Positions 36,942-46,187 are shown, counted from the first letter of the stretch. The stretch: DNA of 64,000 bases from Halorubrum sp. Atlit-26R (GCF_003666015.1 NZ_QPLT01000009.1:62001-126000), one strand, 5' to 3'. Program-made: numbers and translations. Notes: generated by a model not told the origin, from the letters alone.

Positions 36942-37300
36942 GTACCGCCGCCTACGGGCTTCGGCGGCCCGTGGCCCGCTGGGAAGGGAACGAGAAGTAC
37001 GCGGCGTGTCCGCGGTGTCAGGATGAGGTGACCGAGACCCTCGGAGCGCCGGCGATCGCGACGCTCCGGCTCGCGAACCAGAACCCGACGCGCGCCGACG
37101 GCGACGCGATCAACGCCCGCGGGTACACCTGCGAGGCGTGCCGGTACGTCCTCGCGATCGCGCCCGAGGCCGCGATCGTCGACGTCGACGATCCGACCGA
37201 CGACTCCGACCGGGCGTCGTGGATCCGACTCGGTGCGGTGTTCGTCGACGGCTCGAAGCGGCCGATCGTGGTTCCCCGTCGCGAGGTGAGCTCGCGATGA
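36938..37300 (+). CDS. Small zinc-knuckle protein, provirus
   Basis: 120 residues with CPRCQDEV and CEACRYVLAI knuckles about 40 residues apart, suggesting a split zinc ribbon. GTG start in a GTGA overlap, and its own stop overlaps the Rep start (ATGA at 37297). Function unknown; the coupling to Rep suggests a replication role. Confidence 0.6.
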   Translation: MSTAAYGLRRPVARWEGNEKYAACPRCQDEVTETLGAPAIATLRLANQNPTRADGDAINARGYTCEACRYVLAIAPEAAIVDVDDPTDDSDRASWIRLGAVFVDGSKRPIVVPRREVSSR

Positions 37301-38913
37301 AGGCCGTCAAGACGGCCCCGCACGAGTACATGGCGAATTACGTGTACTCCGGGCTCGGGGCGTGGTTCGGCGCCGCGCGGCTCGTCGACGCGACCGGGAG
37401 CCGGCGCGGGAGCTTCACGCTCGACGGCGAGAAGTGGCGGGTCACCCTGTCCTATCAAGAGTCCGGACTCGCCCCACCGGACGGCGGCGAGACGCCGGAC
37501 GGGACGCGCGTCGACTTCGACACGCTCCGGGAGTTCCGGCTGAACGCGGTCGCCGACGACGAGGTCGGCGAGCGGAAGGTGAAGGCCCTGATACAGCCCC
37601 GGTGGCGCGGGCTCGAATCCGAAGAGGGGCAGTCGGTCGCGCGGCCGATGTGGGACCTCGGCGACGCGGTGAACGTCCGGGTGAACGCGTCGAACGTCGA
37701 GTTCGACGCGGTCGAGTCGGTCATCCAGCGGGCCGCGGGCGCGGTGACGCTCGATCCGATGTACTTCGAGAGCCGCAACGACGAGTACAGCGTCGTGATC
37801 GACGCGGCGCGGTACGTCCGGATCGACCGGGACGTGTGCGGTGCGATTCACTCCCGGGAGGGCCCGCTCGCGCGGATGGGTCACCTGCTCGAAAGCGATC
37901 GCTCGGGGTACCGGAAGGTCGTTCAGGACGATACCGAACGGGCCGGCTACTACCACACGGTGACGCTCGGGCCGAAGCGCATCCGTGAGTGCTTCCCGGA
38001 CCACGGGATCCCGAAGGAGTTCAAGCACTACTACGCGCGGAACGCCGAGTCGCTGCCGGACGAACATCCGCTCGCGCACCCGAAGCTCGAAGCGTCCTAT
38101 CAGTCGAGCCGGTGGGACGAGACGCTCCGGCCCGTCGACCACGCGGAGATCGCCGACGAGCTCGAAGAGGCGATCCTCGCGACGCTGAACGAGTCGGGGC
38201 TACCCACCCAGCCGCTCGACGACGACGGACCGGGCGGCGGTCGCACGTTCGTCGAAGATACGTACTTCGAGGCGGAGACCGTCGACCGGTCGCGCGTGCT
38301 CCCGCTGAACCTCGAACGCGTCGAGAGCGACCAGCGGAACGTGGTCGTCCGGCAGCTCGCCGACGGACTCTCACCCGTCGAGTGGGACTCGCTGAAGACG
38401 CTCGTCGCTGACGGCGGCGACGTGTCGCCGGCCGAGATCGCGGACGAACACGACTGGCACCCGGACAGCGTGCGCCGGGGGCTGCGGCGGATCGAGAACA
38501 TGGTCGTTCGCGAGCAGGGGTCGGTGGCGTTGCGGTCCCACCACGTCGCCGAGCAGGTCGTTGAGGCGCTCGACGCGGCGCGTGAGGGCGTGCGGAAGGC
38601 GATGGGGACCGCGGCAAATGCGGTCCAAAACGCCGAGCGTGCGTCCCTCGACGAGCGGACGGACGAACTGATCGCGTTCTGCCAAGCGAACGGGATCCAC
38701 ATCGACGAGCGGGAGGCGCACCTTCGAGTTCGGATGGGGAACCTCGCGGGTGAGTCGTGGTCAGAGCTGGTGACGCGGCTCAAGCGGTACTGGGTCGGTG
38801 CGGGTCGCGATCCAGAGCGACTGAAAGAAGCGGTGTCGCACTACCGGGACGCGTCGGGACCGAAGATCCGGCCGGTGCGGAGTGCGTGGGGGAAGGGTCA
38901 GACGCTCCGGTAG
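37297..38913 (+). CDS. Putative replication protein, DUF7845/RepSNJ2-like
   Basis: 538 residues, the largest gene of the rightward operon. The N-terminal 300 residues (HEYMANYVYSGLGAWFGAAR; VIDAARYVRIDRDVCGAI) resemble the uncharacterised domain found in betapleolipovirus replication proteins. Around residue 375 a helix-turn-helix reads VSPAEIADEHDWHPDSVRRG followed by LRRIENMVV. The C-terminal part is helical. I see no rolling-circle tyrosine/HUH motif. The ATG at 37297 overlaps the previous stop; a 159-nt longer frame exists but lies inside the neighbour. Confidence 0.7.
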   Translation: MKAVKTAPHEYMANYVYSGLGAWFGAARLVDATGSRRGSFTLDGEKWRVTLSYQESGLAPPDGGETPDGTRVDFDTLREFRLNAVADDEVGERKVKALIQPRWRGLESEEGQSVARPMWDLGDAVNVRVNASNVEFDAVESVIQRAAGAVTLDPMYFESRNDEYSVVIDAARYVRIDRDVCGAIHSREGPLARMGHLLESDRSGYRKVVQDDTERAGYYHTVTLGPKRIRECFPDHGIPKEFKHYYARNAESLPDEHPLAHPKLEASYQSSRWDETLRPVDHAEIADELEEAILATLNESGLPTQPLDDDGPGGGRTFVEDTYFEAETVDRSRVLPLNLERVESDQRNVVVRQLADGLSPVEWDSLKTLVADGGDVSPAEIADEHDWHPDSVRRGLRRIENMVVREQGSVALRSHHVAEQVVEALDAAREGVRKAMGTAANAVQNAERASLDERTDELIAFCQANGIHIDEREAHLRVRMGNLAGESWSELVTRLKRYWVGAGRDPERLKEAVSHYRDASGPKIRPVRSAWGKGQTLR

Positions 38914-39161
38914 CGCGGCCCCTCGTGAGTGGCAACACTATCCAGATCCTCTTTTCGCGGCCGTTTTCGCCTCAATCGACCTTCTCGACCGGCGGGTTCG
39001 CGACGATCTCGACCGCAACACAAGCGCGATCTCGGTCTCGACGAGCTGCTCGTCGACGCCGAACCGACACCGGGGGGTCGGTTGGCGGTTAGGGGTGTGG
39101 CTAAGGCCACACAGCTAAGGTACTCACTCATCTTTACTGCCGAGTCGACTGGCTTGTAAAT
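38914..39161. other. Non-coding gap after Rep, with hairpin
   Basis: About 250 bp between the rightward and leftward genes. GTGTGGC-TAAG-GCCACAC near 39095-39115 is a perfect 7-bp hairpin, a candidate bidirectional terminator or replication signal. One copy of the provirus motif ACCGCAACACAAG lies at 39012-39024. Confidence 0.5.
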
Positions 39162-39998
39162 TCAGTACTCGTTGAGATTTGTATTTATTGACCGTTGAGC
39201 CTCTTCTCTTAATACGTGTTTGAGGTGCATAACGTTGTGAGCAATCTTTGATAAGTCTCGTTCAATATTATCATCTAGGGCCTCATTTTCTTCAAGATAA
39301 TGATATAAATCATCTACCATGGTTTCTACTTGATCTAGCCTCTCCACGATCATCATATAATCCTGATCGAACGCGTCACCGAAGATATCTTCAATATATT
39401 CTGGCGGGATAACTTCTTCTGGCTCTTCCAATTTATTTTGAAGTGTGATTATATTTGTACGGACTTCGGTGAGTGTTTCCATGATATCTGCCATTGAACG
39501 ATCATCTGGATCCGTACTATCTTTTAAATCTCTAAGGTTAAGCGCGACTGAGATCGGTGTCTCAATGTTCTGATCACCTGAATCAAGATTGCTAATTTGG
39601 TCTCTGATATCACTTTTCGCATTTTCAACAGATTCAATATCTGAAAGATCAATTTGTATAGTTCGTGTCCCAGCAACGTCAAATGGAATACTGTCATTTA
39701 CACTGATCAGCTGTATAAGAGGCTTCTGTAATGCGTGTCTAATAGCAAGCTCGTAGAACACATTCGCATTACTCCCCGTCAGATCTGCAATAACAAGTGG
39801 ACTGTCTACAATATGATCTATTATTTGACTTGTTATCATACCCGGTTCAGCGATCTGATCTGACCGAATTGGCTCATATCCGTGAGGGCTTACAGCTGGC
39901 TCAATCACATATTCAAATAATTTGTCCGACCGTTCTCTTGTGTCGGACCCTTCTTCACCGATAGGAGATACGACAAAGCATGTGTCTTCATCACTCAT
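39162..39998 (-). CDS. TIR/nucleoside deoxyribosyltransferase-like effector with coiled-coil tail (AT-rich cargo)
   Basis: 278 residues. The first 100 read as a Rossmann-like domain: DTCFVVSPIGEEGSDTRERS, GMITSQIIDHIVDSPLVIAD, then LTGSNANVFYELAIRHALQK, whose glutamate sits where TIR-superfamily enzymes keep the catalytic acid. Bacterial relatives of this domain are found in defence loci and may consume NAD or nucleotides. The rest (170-278) is acidic and helical (ITLQNKLEEPEEV; ERLDQVETMVDDLYHYLEEN), likely a coiled-coil sensor or oligomerisation part. The gene is strikingly AT-rich against the GC-rich provirus, so it was acquired recently. A role in superinfection exclusion is inference. 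Confidence 0.65.
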   Translation of the reverse strand: MSDEDTCFVVSPIGEEGSDTRERSDKLFEYVIEPAVSPHGYEPIRSDQIAEPGMITSQIIDHIVDSPLVIADLTGSNANVFYELAIRHALQKPLIQLISVNDSIPFDVAGTRTIQIDLSDIESVENAKSDIRDQISNLDSGDQNIETPISVALNLRDLKDSTDPDDRSMADIMETLTEVRTNIITLQNKLEEPEEVIPPEYIEDIFGDAFDQDYMMIVERLDQVETMVDDLYHYLEENEALDDNIERDLSKIAHNVMHLKHVLREEAQRSINTNLNEY

Positions 39999-40001
39999 AT
40001 A

Positions 40002-40436
40002 TCAACGTTCAAATTTGAAACAAAAATAAGTTCGGTATGACTTGAAGAGACCAGATGCTAGAACTTGGGCTTCGCGACTATGAGACCGATAGTGCGTCTC
40101 ACCGGGATTCGTCCAGTTAGTGATCTCCAAGTCCCGAGCGCGAACCGTCCGCGACGACACGACCGTGATCTCTCTCCCTTCCGCTCGGTACCACACGAGC
40201 GCGTAGCCGCCGTCAGCGTCCGCGAGCGTCTCGTGTTGGTCCTCCCAGAACTTGAACGTCGGTCGGACGCCGTTGACCATCGAGCCCTTCACGTCCCACG
40301 GGCGGCCGTTCTCGTCGGTCGCGTCGAACTTGAGCCCGTCCACGACCGGATAGTCGAGCGTGAGCGGGTAGCGGTCCGTCGCCCACAGCTCGACGAGCTT
40401 CCCGTACCGACCGACGATCGCCGGGTCGTAGCTCAT
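40002..40436 (-). CDS. Putative PD-(D/E)XK-like nuclease, provirus
   Basis: 144 residues. KFDATDENGRPWDVKGSMVN offers a D-x-n-(D)VK core, followed by the helix WEDQHETLADADGGYALVWY, a pattern of small restriction-like endonucleases. Nothing else is diagnostic. The stop is four bases before the AT-rich gene's start. A TTTATACG box near 40553-40566 may be its promoter with a long leader. Confidence 0.5.
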   Translation of the reverse strand: MSYDPAIVGRYGKLVELWATDRYPLTLDYPVVDGLKFDATDENGRPWDVKGSMVNGVRPTFKFWEDQHETLADADGGYALVWYRAEGREITVVSSRTVRARDLEITNWTNPGETHYRSHSREAQVLASGLFKSYRTYFCFKFER

Positions 40437-40625
40437 AGGCGTCCTCGTTTGGGTTGCGGTTGGTCGCCGCGCCGATCGGCGTCGACGAACGAATTTCGAC
40501 CGAACCCCGGCCGTGCGGCCCTCCGCGGATTCGGACCCCCCGCCGCGATCGCACGCGTATAAACAGAGGTATGCGCCGGGGCGGGCGGCTGAATGAACGC
40601 GTGAATCCCCACCGCGTCTATCGAT

Positions 40626-41717
40626 TCACGCGACGGCATCGTTCACTACCTCGCCGTGGTCGCCGTTCCTGTATTCAGCCATCCGGTCGGAGACCCACGC
40701 CGCGGAGTAGCCGACGAGGTCGCCCGCCTCGGCGTACGTCATCCCGTGATTCTCGACCGCGCGGATCGCCTTGCTCACCGCTTCCTCGCGCCGGACCGAG
40801 TCGGCGTCGACGCCCTCGCTCTCGTCGTCCTCGTCGACGAGCTCGATCGCGAACTCGCTCGGCTCGTGTTCCGGGTAGTCCGCGGCCGTGTCGGTCAGGC
40901 CCTTGTAGTCGCTCCCCTCTTCCCAGTCGTCCTTGCCGCCCTCGCTCTCTAAGAGGCGAGCGCGACCGGGGTCCGACCGCGAGGGCTTCTCGATCGCGAG
41001 CGACGCGACCCGGCGGATCGACTTCGCGGTTTTCGTCCGCGTGTGTCCGACGAGCAGGACGCTCCCGCGCTTCGGATTCGGTCCGTGTTTGGACTCCTTC
41101 TTGCGGATGAAGAGCAGCGAGTCGGAGAACTGCTCGGCCGCCTTGTTGCCCGAGCCGAACCCGGAGAGCTCCTGGGCAATCTCGTCGAGGACCGCCAGCA
41201 CCGGCCCCTCGATCTCCGCCATTGCTTCGAGCATCTCCCGGTCGGAACGCACCACGCGGTCGAACCCGTCCCACGACGTGTTTCCGATGAGCGCGCCGCC
41301 GGTCCGGATCTTCCACGACATCGCCACGTCGAGCGTCGTCGCCGTCTTGCCCGAGCCGGGCGCCCCGAACACGAGCCCGATCGCGCCCTCGTGCGCGAGC
41401 TCGCCGGCGGCGTCGCGGTACAAGTCGCCGCCTTCGCGTTCCTGCCCGGTGAGGCCGGTCGCGCTCTTCATCTGCGAGACCGACCCGTGTCGCACCGCCT
41501 CGTCGATCGTCTCGGTCGCGGCGTTGGAAATGATGAGCCGGCCGATCCGGGTTTCCTCGATCGGCTCGTCGAGCAGCCCGTCGTAGTAGTTGAGAACCGC
41601 GAGCGTCCGGCGGTCGTCGACGAGCCCGGCGTACCCGCGGACGTGTTCGCCGGGGTCCTCGCCTCGGAGCGCGCTCGCGAGTTCGGCCGCCGCGTACGCG
41701 CCGGTCTTATCGCTCAT
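40626..41717 (-). CDS. Pleolipovirus NTPase (VP8-like)
   Basis: 363 residues. Walker A is LVFGAPGSGKTATTLDVAMS near residue 120 and Walker B is GPVLAVLDEIAQELSG near 172. The C-terminus has a helix-turn-helix, MTYAEAGDLVGYSAAWVSDR. It is the last gene of the structural operon and overlaps the previous gene by 11 bases. In pleolipoviruses the equivalent conserved ATPase gene follows the spike and membrane protein genes; its role in genome handling is not established here. Confidence 0.75.
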   Translation of the reverse strand: MSDKTGAYAAAELASALRGEDPGEHVRGYAGLVDDRRTLAVLNYYDGLLDEPIEETRIGRLIISNAATETIDEAVRHGSVSQMKSATGLTGQEREGGDLYRDAAGELAHEGAIGLVFGAPGSGKTATTLDVAMSWKIRTGGALIGNTSWDGFDRVVRSDREMLEAMAEIEGPVLAVLDEIAQELSGFGSGNKAAEQFSDSLLFIRKKESKHGPNPKRGSVLLVGHTRTKTAKSIRRVASLAIEKPSRSDPGRARLLESEGGKDDWEEGSDYKGLTDTAADYPEHEPSEFAIELVDEDDESEGVDADSVRREEAVSKAIRAVENHGMTYAEAGDLVGYSAAWVSDRMAEYRNGDHGEVVNDAVA

Positions 41718-42477
41718 CGTCCACCTCCAGCGCCTCGGTCTCGTCGAGCAGCTCGAAGCCGATCGTGTCTCTGTGCCCGTTCCGCTCGGTGTCGACGTCG
41801 TCTCCCTTCATGCTCTGTGGTTTCAGATCGTCCGGTAGTTCCTCGTCGAGGACCGCTGTGACGGTCGCGCTGTCGTCGTCGAACGACGGCGTGAGCGTCG
41901 GGTCGAGGATCGCCTCCTGGTCCTTGAGCCGGCGCTTGTCGAGCGTCCGAGCGATCGACCGGAGCCGACGCTTGAGGCGCCGCGCCTCGCGGGCGTCCGG
42001 CTCGAACTCGTCGCGGAGCTCGGCGATCGCTTCCATCGCGTCGACGACCTGGACGTCGCCGGCGAGCTCGGAGCCGGCGACCGACTCTCGCCAGTTGGCG
42101 ACCGCGACGTTGTCCTCGGGACGGTACTCGCGGACCTCGTACACGCGCTTCGCGACGGGCCACTCGAAGAGGCTGCCGGCGTGGACGTCCATGTCCGCGA
42201 ACTGGTCCTCGGAGAGCTCCCAGATCGACCCGCCGGTGTCATCGCTGGCGTCGAACGCGACGAGATAGATCCCCTCCTCATCGGGGAGTAGATCGGCGAC
42301 GTACCCGCCGGCGACGTACCCGCCGATCGCGATCGCGACGGCCGCGGTCGCGACGACGCCGGCGCCGTCGACGTTCCACGGGTACGGATACCGACCGCTC
42401 TCGGCGCCGGCGATGAACAGCAACACAAGTCCGCCGGAGAGAATCGGGCGCTCGCGGGCTGCGGCGACCGGATTCAT
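41707..42477 (-). CDS. Two-helix membrane protein, provirus structural operon
   Basis: 256 residues. Two hydrophobic helices at the N-terminus (PILSGGLVLLFIAGA; GVVATAAVAIAIGGYVAGGY) are followed by a soluble acidic domain of about 200 residues with a basic helical patch (ARRLKRRLRSIARTLDKRRL). The type matches the conserved membrane protein preceding the NTPase in pleolipovirus genomes. It overlaps both neighbours (ATGA with the gene upstream). Confidence 0.65.
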   Translation of the reverse strand: MNPVAAARERPILSGGLVLLFIAGAESGRYPYPWNVDGAGVVATAAVAIAIGGYVAGGYVADLLPDEEGIYLVAFDASDDTGGSIWELSEDQFADMDVHAGSLFEWPVAKRVYEVREYRPEDNVAVANWRESVAGSELAGDVQVVDAMEAIAELRDEFEPDAREARRLKRRLRSIARTLDKRRLKDQEAILDPTLTPSFDDDSATVTAVLDEELPDDLKPQSMKGDDVDTERNGHRDTIGFELLDETEALEVDDER

Positions 42478-43043
42478 AGCACCCTCTCGACGGATTTCTC
42501 TTCATCCTCGCGGCGCTGCTTGACGACGCGGTAGGTGAGACCGGCGCCGCCGATCCCCGAGAAGAGGATCAACAGCTGCGCGCGCTCGTAGCTGATCGGC
42601 GGGCGGTCTGGCGTCGTCTGCCCGGTCGAGACGTAGGCAAACCGGTTGTTCGCGATGCTGCCCGGCGTCGTCATGGTGACGGCCGCCTGCCCGGCTCGCA
42701 ACGGGACCGAGACAAAAATCTCGGTCTGCCCCTCTGGGAGCCGATGCTGGTAGATACGACCGGAGCCGGAGCCCTCGCCGAACTGAACCGCCTCGGTGAG
42801 GGTGATACGCGTCGACTCGTCGGTCTCGAAGAGCAGTCTGAACCCGCCGCGGTCGCGGTCGTACTCCCACTCGACGAGTCGGGTGTCGGCGTCGATCTCC
42901 TGCGCGTACGTCTCGGGCTCGCCGACATCGACGGACGTGTTCGTCTCTAAGCCGGGACCGCCGTCGTCTTGCGCGGCGGCGCCGCCGACCGCAACACAAG
43001 CCGCGAGGCTCACCGCAACACAAAAAATCAGGACACGTCGCAT
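42474..43043 (-). CDS. Exported membrane-anchored protein, provirus structural operon
   Basis: 189 residues. The N-terminal signal peptide is MRRVLIFCVAVSLAACVAVG, with cleavage probable after GGAAA. The exposed domain (about 25-155) carries GRIYQHRLPEGQTEIFVSV. A C-terminal helix (LLILFSGIGGAGLTYRVV) and basic tail (KQRREDEEKSVERV) follow. It is likely a virion membrane protein beside the spike. Its signal peptide contains two copies of the provirus 11-bp motif. Confidence 0.6.
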   Translation of the reverse strand: MRRVLIFCVAVSLAACVAVGGAAAQDDGGPGLETNTSVDVGEPETYAQEIDADTRLVEWEYDRDRGGFRLLFETDESTRITLTEAVQFGEGSGSGRIYQHRLPEGQTEIFVSVPLRAGQAAVTMTTPGSIANNRFAYVSTGQTTPDRPPISYERAQLLILFSGIGGAGLTYRVVKQRREDEEKSVERVL

Positions 43044-43045
43044 GG

Positions 43046-43225
43046 TTAGACCCCCGGAATCGCCGACCGGATCGTACTCTCAACGAACCCCCACGCGAGT
43101 CCGATCGGGTCGTAGCCGAGGGCCACCATGACGATCCCGATGAACACGGCCGCCGTGCCGACTTTTAGAATCGGCTCGACGACGAACGACAGGATCGACA
43201 GGTACGGCGCGAGAGGGTTGATCAT
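43046..43225 (-). CDS. Small membrane protein, provirus structural operon
   Basis: 59 residues from M-I-N-P-L-A-P-Y-L-S to S-A-I-P-G-V, with one or two hydrophobic stretches (LSILSFVVEPILKVGTAAVF; IGIVMVALGYDPIGLAWGF). The start overlaps the spike stop by one base (TGATG), and it ends just before the next start, so it is part of the operon. Too short for many gene finders. Confidence 0.65.
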   Translation of the reverse strand: MINPLAPYLSILSFVVEPILKVGTAAVFIGIVMVALGYDPIGLAWGFVESTIRSAIPGV

Positions 43226-44973
43226 CAGCTGTTACCTCCCTGTCCGAAGAGCGCGTACACGACTCCCGCGCCACCGACTACGGCCGCGATGAGTCCGACA
43301 TCGGGCGAGTTCCCCTCAAACCAACCGGCACCGGCGCCGCCTGTGCTCTGAGATTCCTCGTACTTTTCGATCAGCTCCTGATTCTGCTGCTCCAGCTGGT
43401 TCCACTCGTCTTCCGTGATGTAGTTCGAATCGTTCTGCGGCTCCGACGACTCGAACGACGCGCTCGACGTCTGCTCGCCGGTCTGCTCGTTGACAATCGA
43501 CTCGACGGTGAACTCCTTAGAGAGGTTCAGCGTCTCGTACTGAGTCTCGTCGGCACCGGACACGTACTCGACGGATTCGACCTCGGTGATGTTTGTCTCA
43601 AGGTCTCCGCTCGCGTCGTACGAATAGGTCCCGTCGCCGTTGTCGGTCCAATCGCTTGCGGGGACCGAGACGGTCTCGCCGGCCGTCGTCGTCACGTTCA
43701 GGACTGTTCCCTCGTAGGGCTGCGCAGTGAGGGTGATCGTCCCGCCGTCGACGCCGGTCTCGTAGGCGTCCCACGTACCGGAGAGTTGACTCACGTCGGC
43801 CGTGAGATAGACGTCTCCGGTGAGCTCACTCGGGACGTACGTCGCCCCCGATTCGATCGGTCCGTCCGACTCGTCGGTGAGGCCGATCGTTCCGGAGAGC
43901 GTCGCGCCGGTCTCCGAGATCGTCACCGTCACTTCACGCTCAGAGTCGATCGGGATGTTGAGTGCGGCAAGGTCGGCGATCGCCTGTGCCTGCGACTCTT
44001 CTTCAGGGAGCATCGCCGCCCGCTCGCGGGGCGTGATGAGCTCGGTGATTTCAATCTCGCCGCTTTGAACGTCGCCGTAGACGTTCGTCACCCACGTCGA
44101 GATGCCGTCGCGGACATTTTGGAACGTGGTTTCCATCTCTTCATTAATACTTTGCCAATCACCATCAAAGAGGTATTCAAACGTCTCACCACCGTAAGAC
44201 ACTCTAACCGCAGGGTTTGAACCAATCCCCGTAACGGAATTAGTATTAAGCGGAGAGTAACGGATAACAGAATCCCCGGCGCTGTTGGCCGTTTCCAATT
44301 GGAGTAGGTCTAACTCCGAGCCATCAGGGAACGTATGTGTAGTTGTAACAGAGGTTGCGGTATGGTGTTGAAATTCATCCCCGTCAAATATTTTGTAGGG
44401 CTGAATGACATCAGTTACACCAGCGTCAGGGTGCGATTCGAGAGAACCCACAAGAGCAACGAGTTCATTAACAGACTCATTCCACGTCTTGAGGAAGTTC
44501 TTTCGGACAGTCGTTTCGTAGGTGTCTATCGCGCCGGTTGCCGCGTCGAGGACCGCAGACTCAGAGGAACCGGCGTTTAGTTCCTCGATGGCGGCGATCT
44601 TCGCCTCGGTATAGGCGGTGTGTTCGACGCCGTCGAGGATGTTCTGGTTGTCGACGATCGTGCTCGCGTTCGTCGATTTCCGCGTCCGGGCGGTCTGATA
44701 TACTTGTTGTTTCAGAACATCAGCAGTCAGGCCTTCAGCCGGCGAATCAGACCCGAGTACTTCGTACTCGCGGAGCGCCCACCCGAGCGCGACCGGCGGG
44801 CTCACGGCGGCGAGCGCCGCAGTCTTACCGACGCTCCCCCAGTCGATCGCCGCGGCCGGGCGCGCGGTCGAGCCGAGCGCGCCGACGCCGGCGGCGGCGC
44901 CGACGCCGACCGCCGTCGTCCGCAGCAGTCCCCGACGAGTGATCCGGGGCGAATCTGGTTGTGTTGCGGTCAT
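43225..44973 (-). CDS. Pleolipovirus-type spike protein
   Basis: 582 residues. The N-terminus carries a twin-arginine signal (ITRRGLLRTTAVGVGAAAGV), so the protein is exported folded by Tat, as known for pleolipovirus spikes. A large beta-rich, threonine/serine-rich ectodomain follows. Near the end come a coiled-coil segment (WNQLEQQNQELIEKYEESQS) and a single C-terminal helix (GLIAAVVGGAGVVYALFG), the V-shaped-spike arrangement of this family. It would bind the host and fuse membranes. Part of its middle is less GC-rich than the flanks, suggesting recombination in the host-range region. Confidence 0.82.
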   Translation of the reverse strand: MTATQPDSPRITRRGLLRTTAVGVGAAAGVGALGSTARPAAAIDWGSVGKTAALAAVSPPVALGWALREYEVLGSDSPAEGLTADVLKQQVYQTARTRKSTNASTIVDNQNILDGVEHTAYTEAKIAAIEELNAGSSESAVLDAATGAIDTYETTVRKNFLKTWNESVNELVALVGSLESHPDAGVTDVIQPYKIFDGDEFQHHTATSVTTTHTFPDGSELDLLQLETANSAGDSVIRYSPLNTNSVTGIGSNPAVRVSYGGETFEYLFDGDWQSINEEMETTFQNVRDGISTWVTNVYGDVQSGEIEITELITPRERAAMLPEEESQAQAIADLAALNIPIDSEREVTVTISETGATLSGTIGLTDESDGPIESGATYVPSELTGDVYLTADVSQLSGTWDAYETGVDGGTITLTAQPYEGTVLNVTTTAGETVSVPASDWTDNGDGTYSYDASGDLETNITEVESVEYVSGADETQYETLNLSKEFTVESIVNEQTGEQTSSASFESSEPQNDSNYITEDEWNQLEQQNQELIEKYEESQSTGGAGAGWFEGNSPDVGLIAAVVGGAGVVYALFGQGGNS

Positions 44974-44976
44974 GCG

Positions 44977-45492
44977 TTAGTCCTCCCGTCCGACGAGCCA
45001 GACGACGATCAACACCACCGCGACGGTGCCGATCGCTCCGGTCTCACCGCCGAGCCCAATTCCGGCGCCGCCGCCCATGCCGACCGTCCCCCAGTTGACG
45101 GAGTTGATGAGGGAAGAGTCGCCGCCCGTCGAGGCGACGACACAGACCGAGTCGTAGCTCTCGCGGTCGGAGTCGTTGAGCGTCGCGTTCGCGGATTCGG
45201 TCGTGTTCTCGGCGACCGAGATCGTCGTCTCTTCGAGCACGGTACTGCTCCCGTCGCTCTCGTTGAGCCCAGTGAACGTCACGTTCACGTCGACCGGTCC
45301 GCTGCCGTTCATGTCGTCGACGCCGGTCACGTCGACGTAGACCGATTCAGTCGTGTTCGCGACGTCGACGGAATCGTTTGCGAGCTCGGTTGTACCGGTC
45401 TGTCCGGCGACCCCGCCGGCCGCGAAGGCGAGACCGAGCCCGGCGATCGCGACGATCGCGACGACGAGGGCCGCGCTTGTGTTGCGGTTCAT
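44977..45492 (-). CDS. Exported membrane protein, provirus structural operon
   Basis: 171 residues. Signal peptide SAALVVAIVAIAGLGLAFAA, then an acidic, threonine/asparagine-rich exposed domain, then a glycine-rich hinge and C-terminal helix GTVAVVLIVVWLVGRED. Resembles small virion membrane proteins encoded next to pleolipovirus spikes. Its start overlaps the upstream stop by one base. Confidence 0.6.
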   Translation of the reverse strand: MNRNTSAALVVAIVAIAGLGLAFAAGGVAGQTGTTELANDSVDVANTTESVYVDVTGVDDMNGSGPVDVNVTFTGLNESDGSSTVLEETTISVAENTTESANATLNDSDRESYDSVCVVASTGGDSSLINSVNWGTVGMGGGAGIGLGGETGAIGTVAVVLIVVWLVGRED

Positions 45493-45755
45493 CAGTCTCC
45501 CCCGTCACCGCGGATCGAGTCGACGACGTCGGGGACGTCGTAGAACCCGGCGTGATCAGCGAGCGTGACGACGCCGGCGACGGCGACCGCGCCGTAGACG
45601 ATGGTCGCGGCAGTCGGCGAGCCGACCGCGGTCCCGAGCTCGGCGACGGCGTTGTAGTCGAAGAACTCCAGCAGCCCCCAGTTGATCGAGCCGATCGACG
45701 TGAGGATCCAGATCACTCCCGCGATCGTGTCTTCTCCGTCCCAGATGGAGCTCAT
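45492..45755 (-). CDS. DUF378-like small membrane protein, provirus
   Basis: 87 residues. The segment [20 protein letters not shown] is the DUF378 signature, followed by a second helix [18 protein letters not shown]. Possibly the VP3-type membrane protein of the virion, by position. The ATG at 45755 overlaps the upstream stop (ATGA). Confidence 0.65.
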   Translation of the reverse strand: MSSIWDGEDTIAGVIWILTSIGSINWGLLEFFDYNAVAELGTAVGSPTAATIVYGAVAVAGVVTLADHAGFYDVPDVVDSIRGDGGD

Positions 45756-46162
45756 AGCATCCACCCCAGGGCGAACTGCCCGGTCGTAACCGCGATCACG
45801 TACAGGAGGCCCCACAGATCGGAGCTCTGGAAGAAGCTGCCGACCGTGTCAGGGAGCGCGACGAACGCGACCGGAAGGACGAGCGTCCCCACGGCCGCGG
45901 CCATGTACCAGCCCTGTAGCCCCTGAATATCGTCCGAGAGGGATTGAAACTCGGTGTTGTCGTTGGTGATGATGACCCCGACGATCGACGCGTAGCCGAG
46001 AATCCACGCGGTCGAGAGGCCGATTCCGCCGAGCGTGAACTGGGTCGCGGTAAAGTCCACGTCGAACAGCTGGAACGATGCGATACCGACGAGCATGAAC
46101 GCCGAGGCGAGCCCCGCCACTACGAGGGCGGCGTCGACGGCGTCGAATTCCATTTTCGCCAT
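45752..46162 (-). CDS. Four-helix membrane protein, first gene of the structural operon
   Basis: 136 residues with four hydrophobic helices ([75 protein letters not shown]). It fits the small integral proteins lining pleolipovirus virions. The start at 46162 ([13 protein letters not shown]) is set by the TATA box at 46188-46195. A longer frame to 46258 would pass through that promoter. Confidence 0.65.
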   Translation of the reverse strand: MAKMEFDAVDAALVVAGLASAFMLVGIASFQLFDVDFTATQFTLGGIGLSTAWILGYASIVGVIITNDNTEFQSLSDDIQGLQGWYMAAAVGTLVLPVAFVALPDTVGSFFQSSDLWGLLYVIAVTTGQFALGWML

Positions 46163-46187
46163 GCGAGCGGCCGGGCCACGGTGATCC

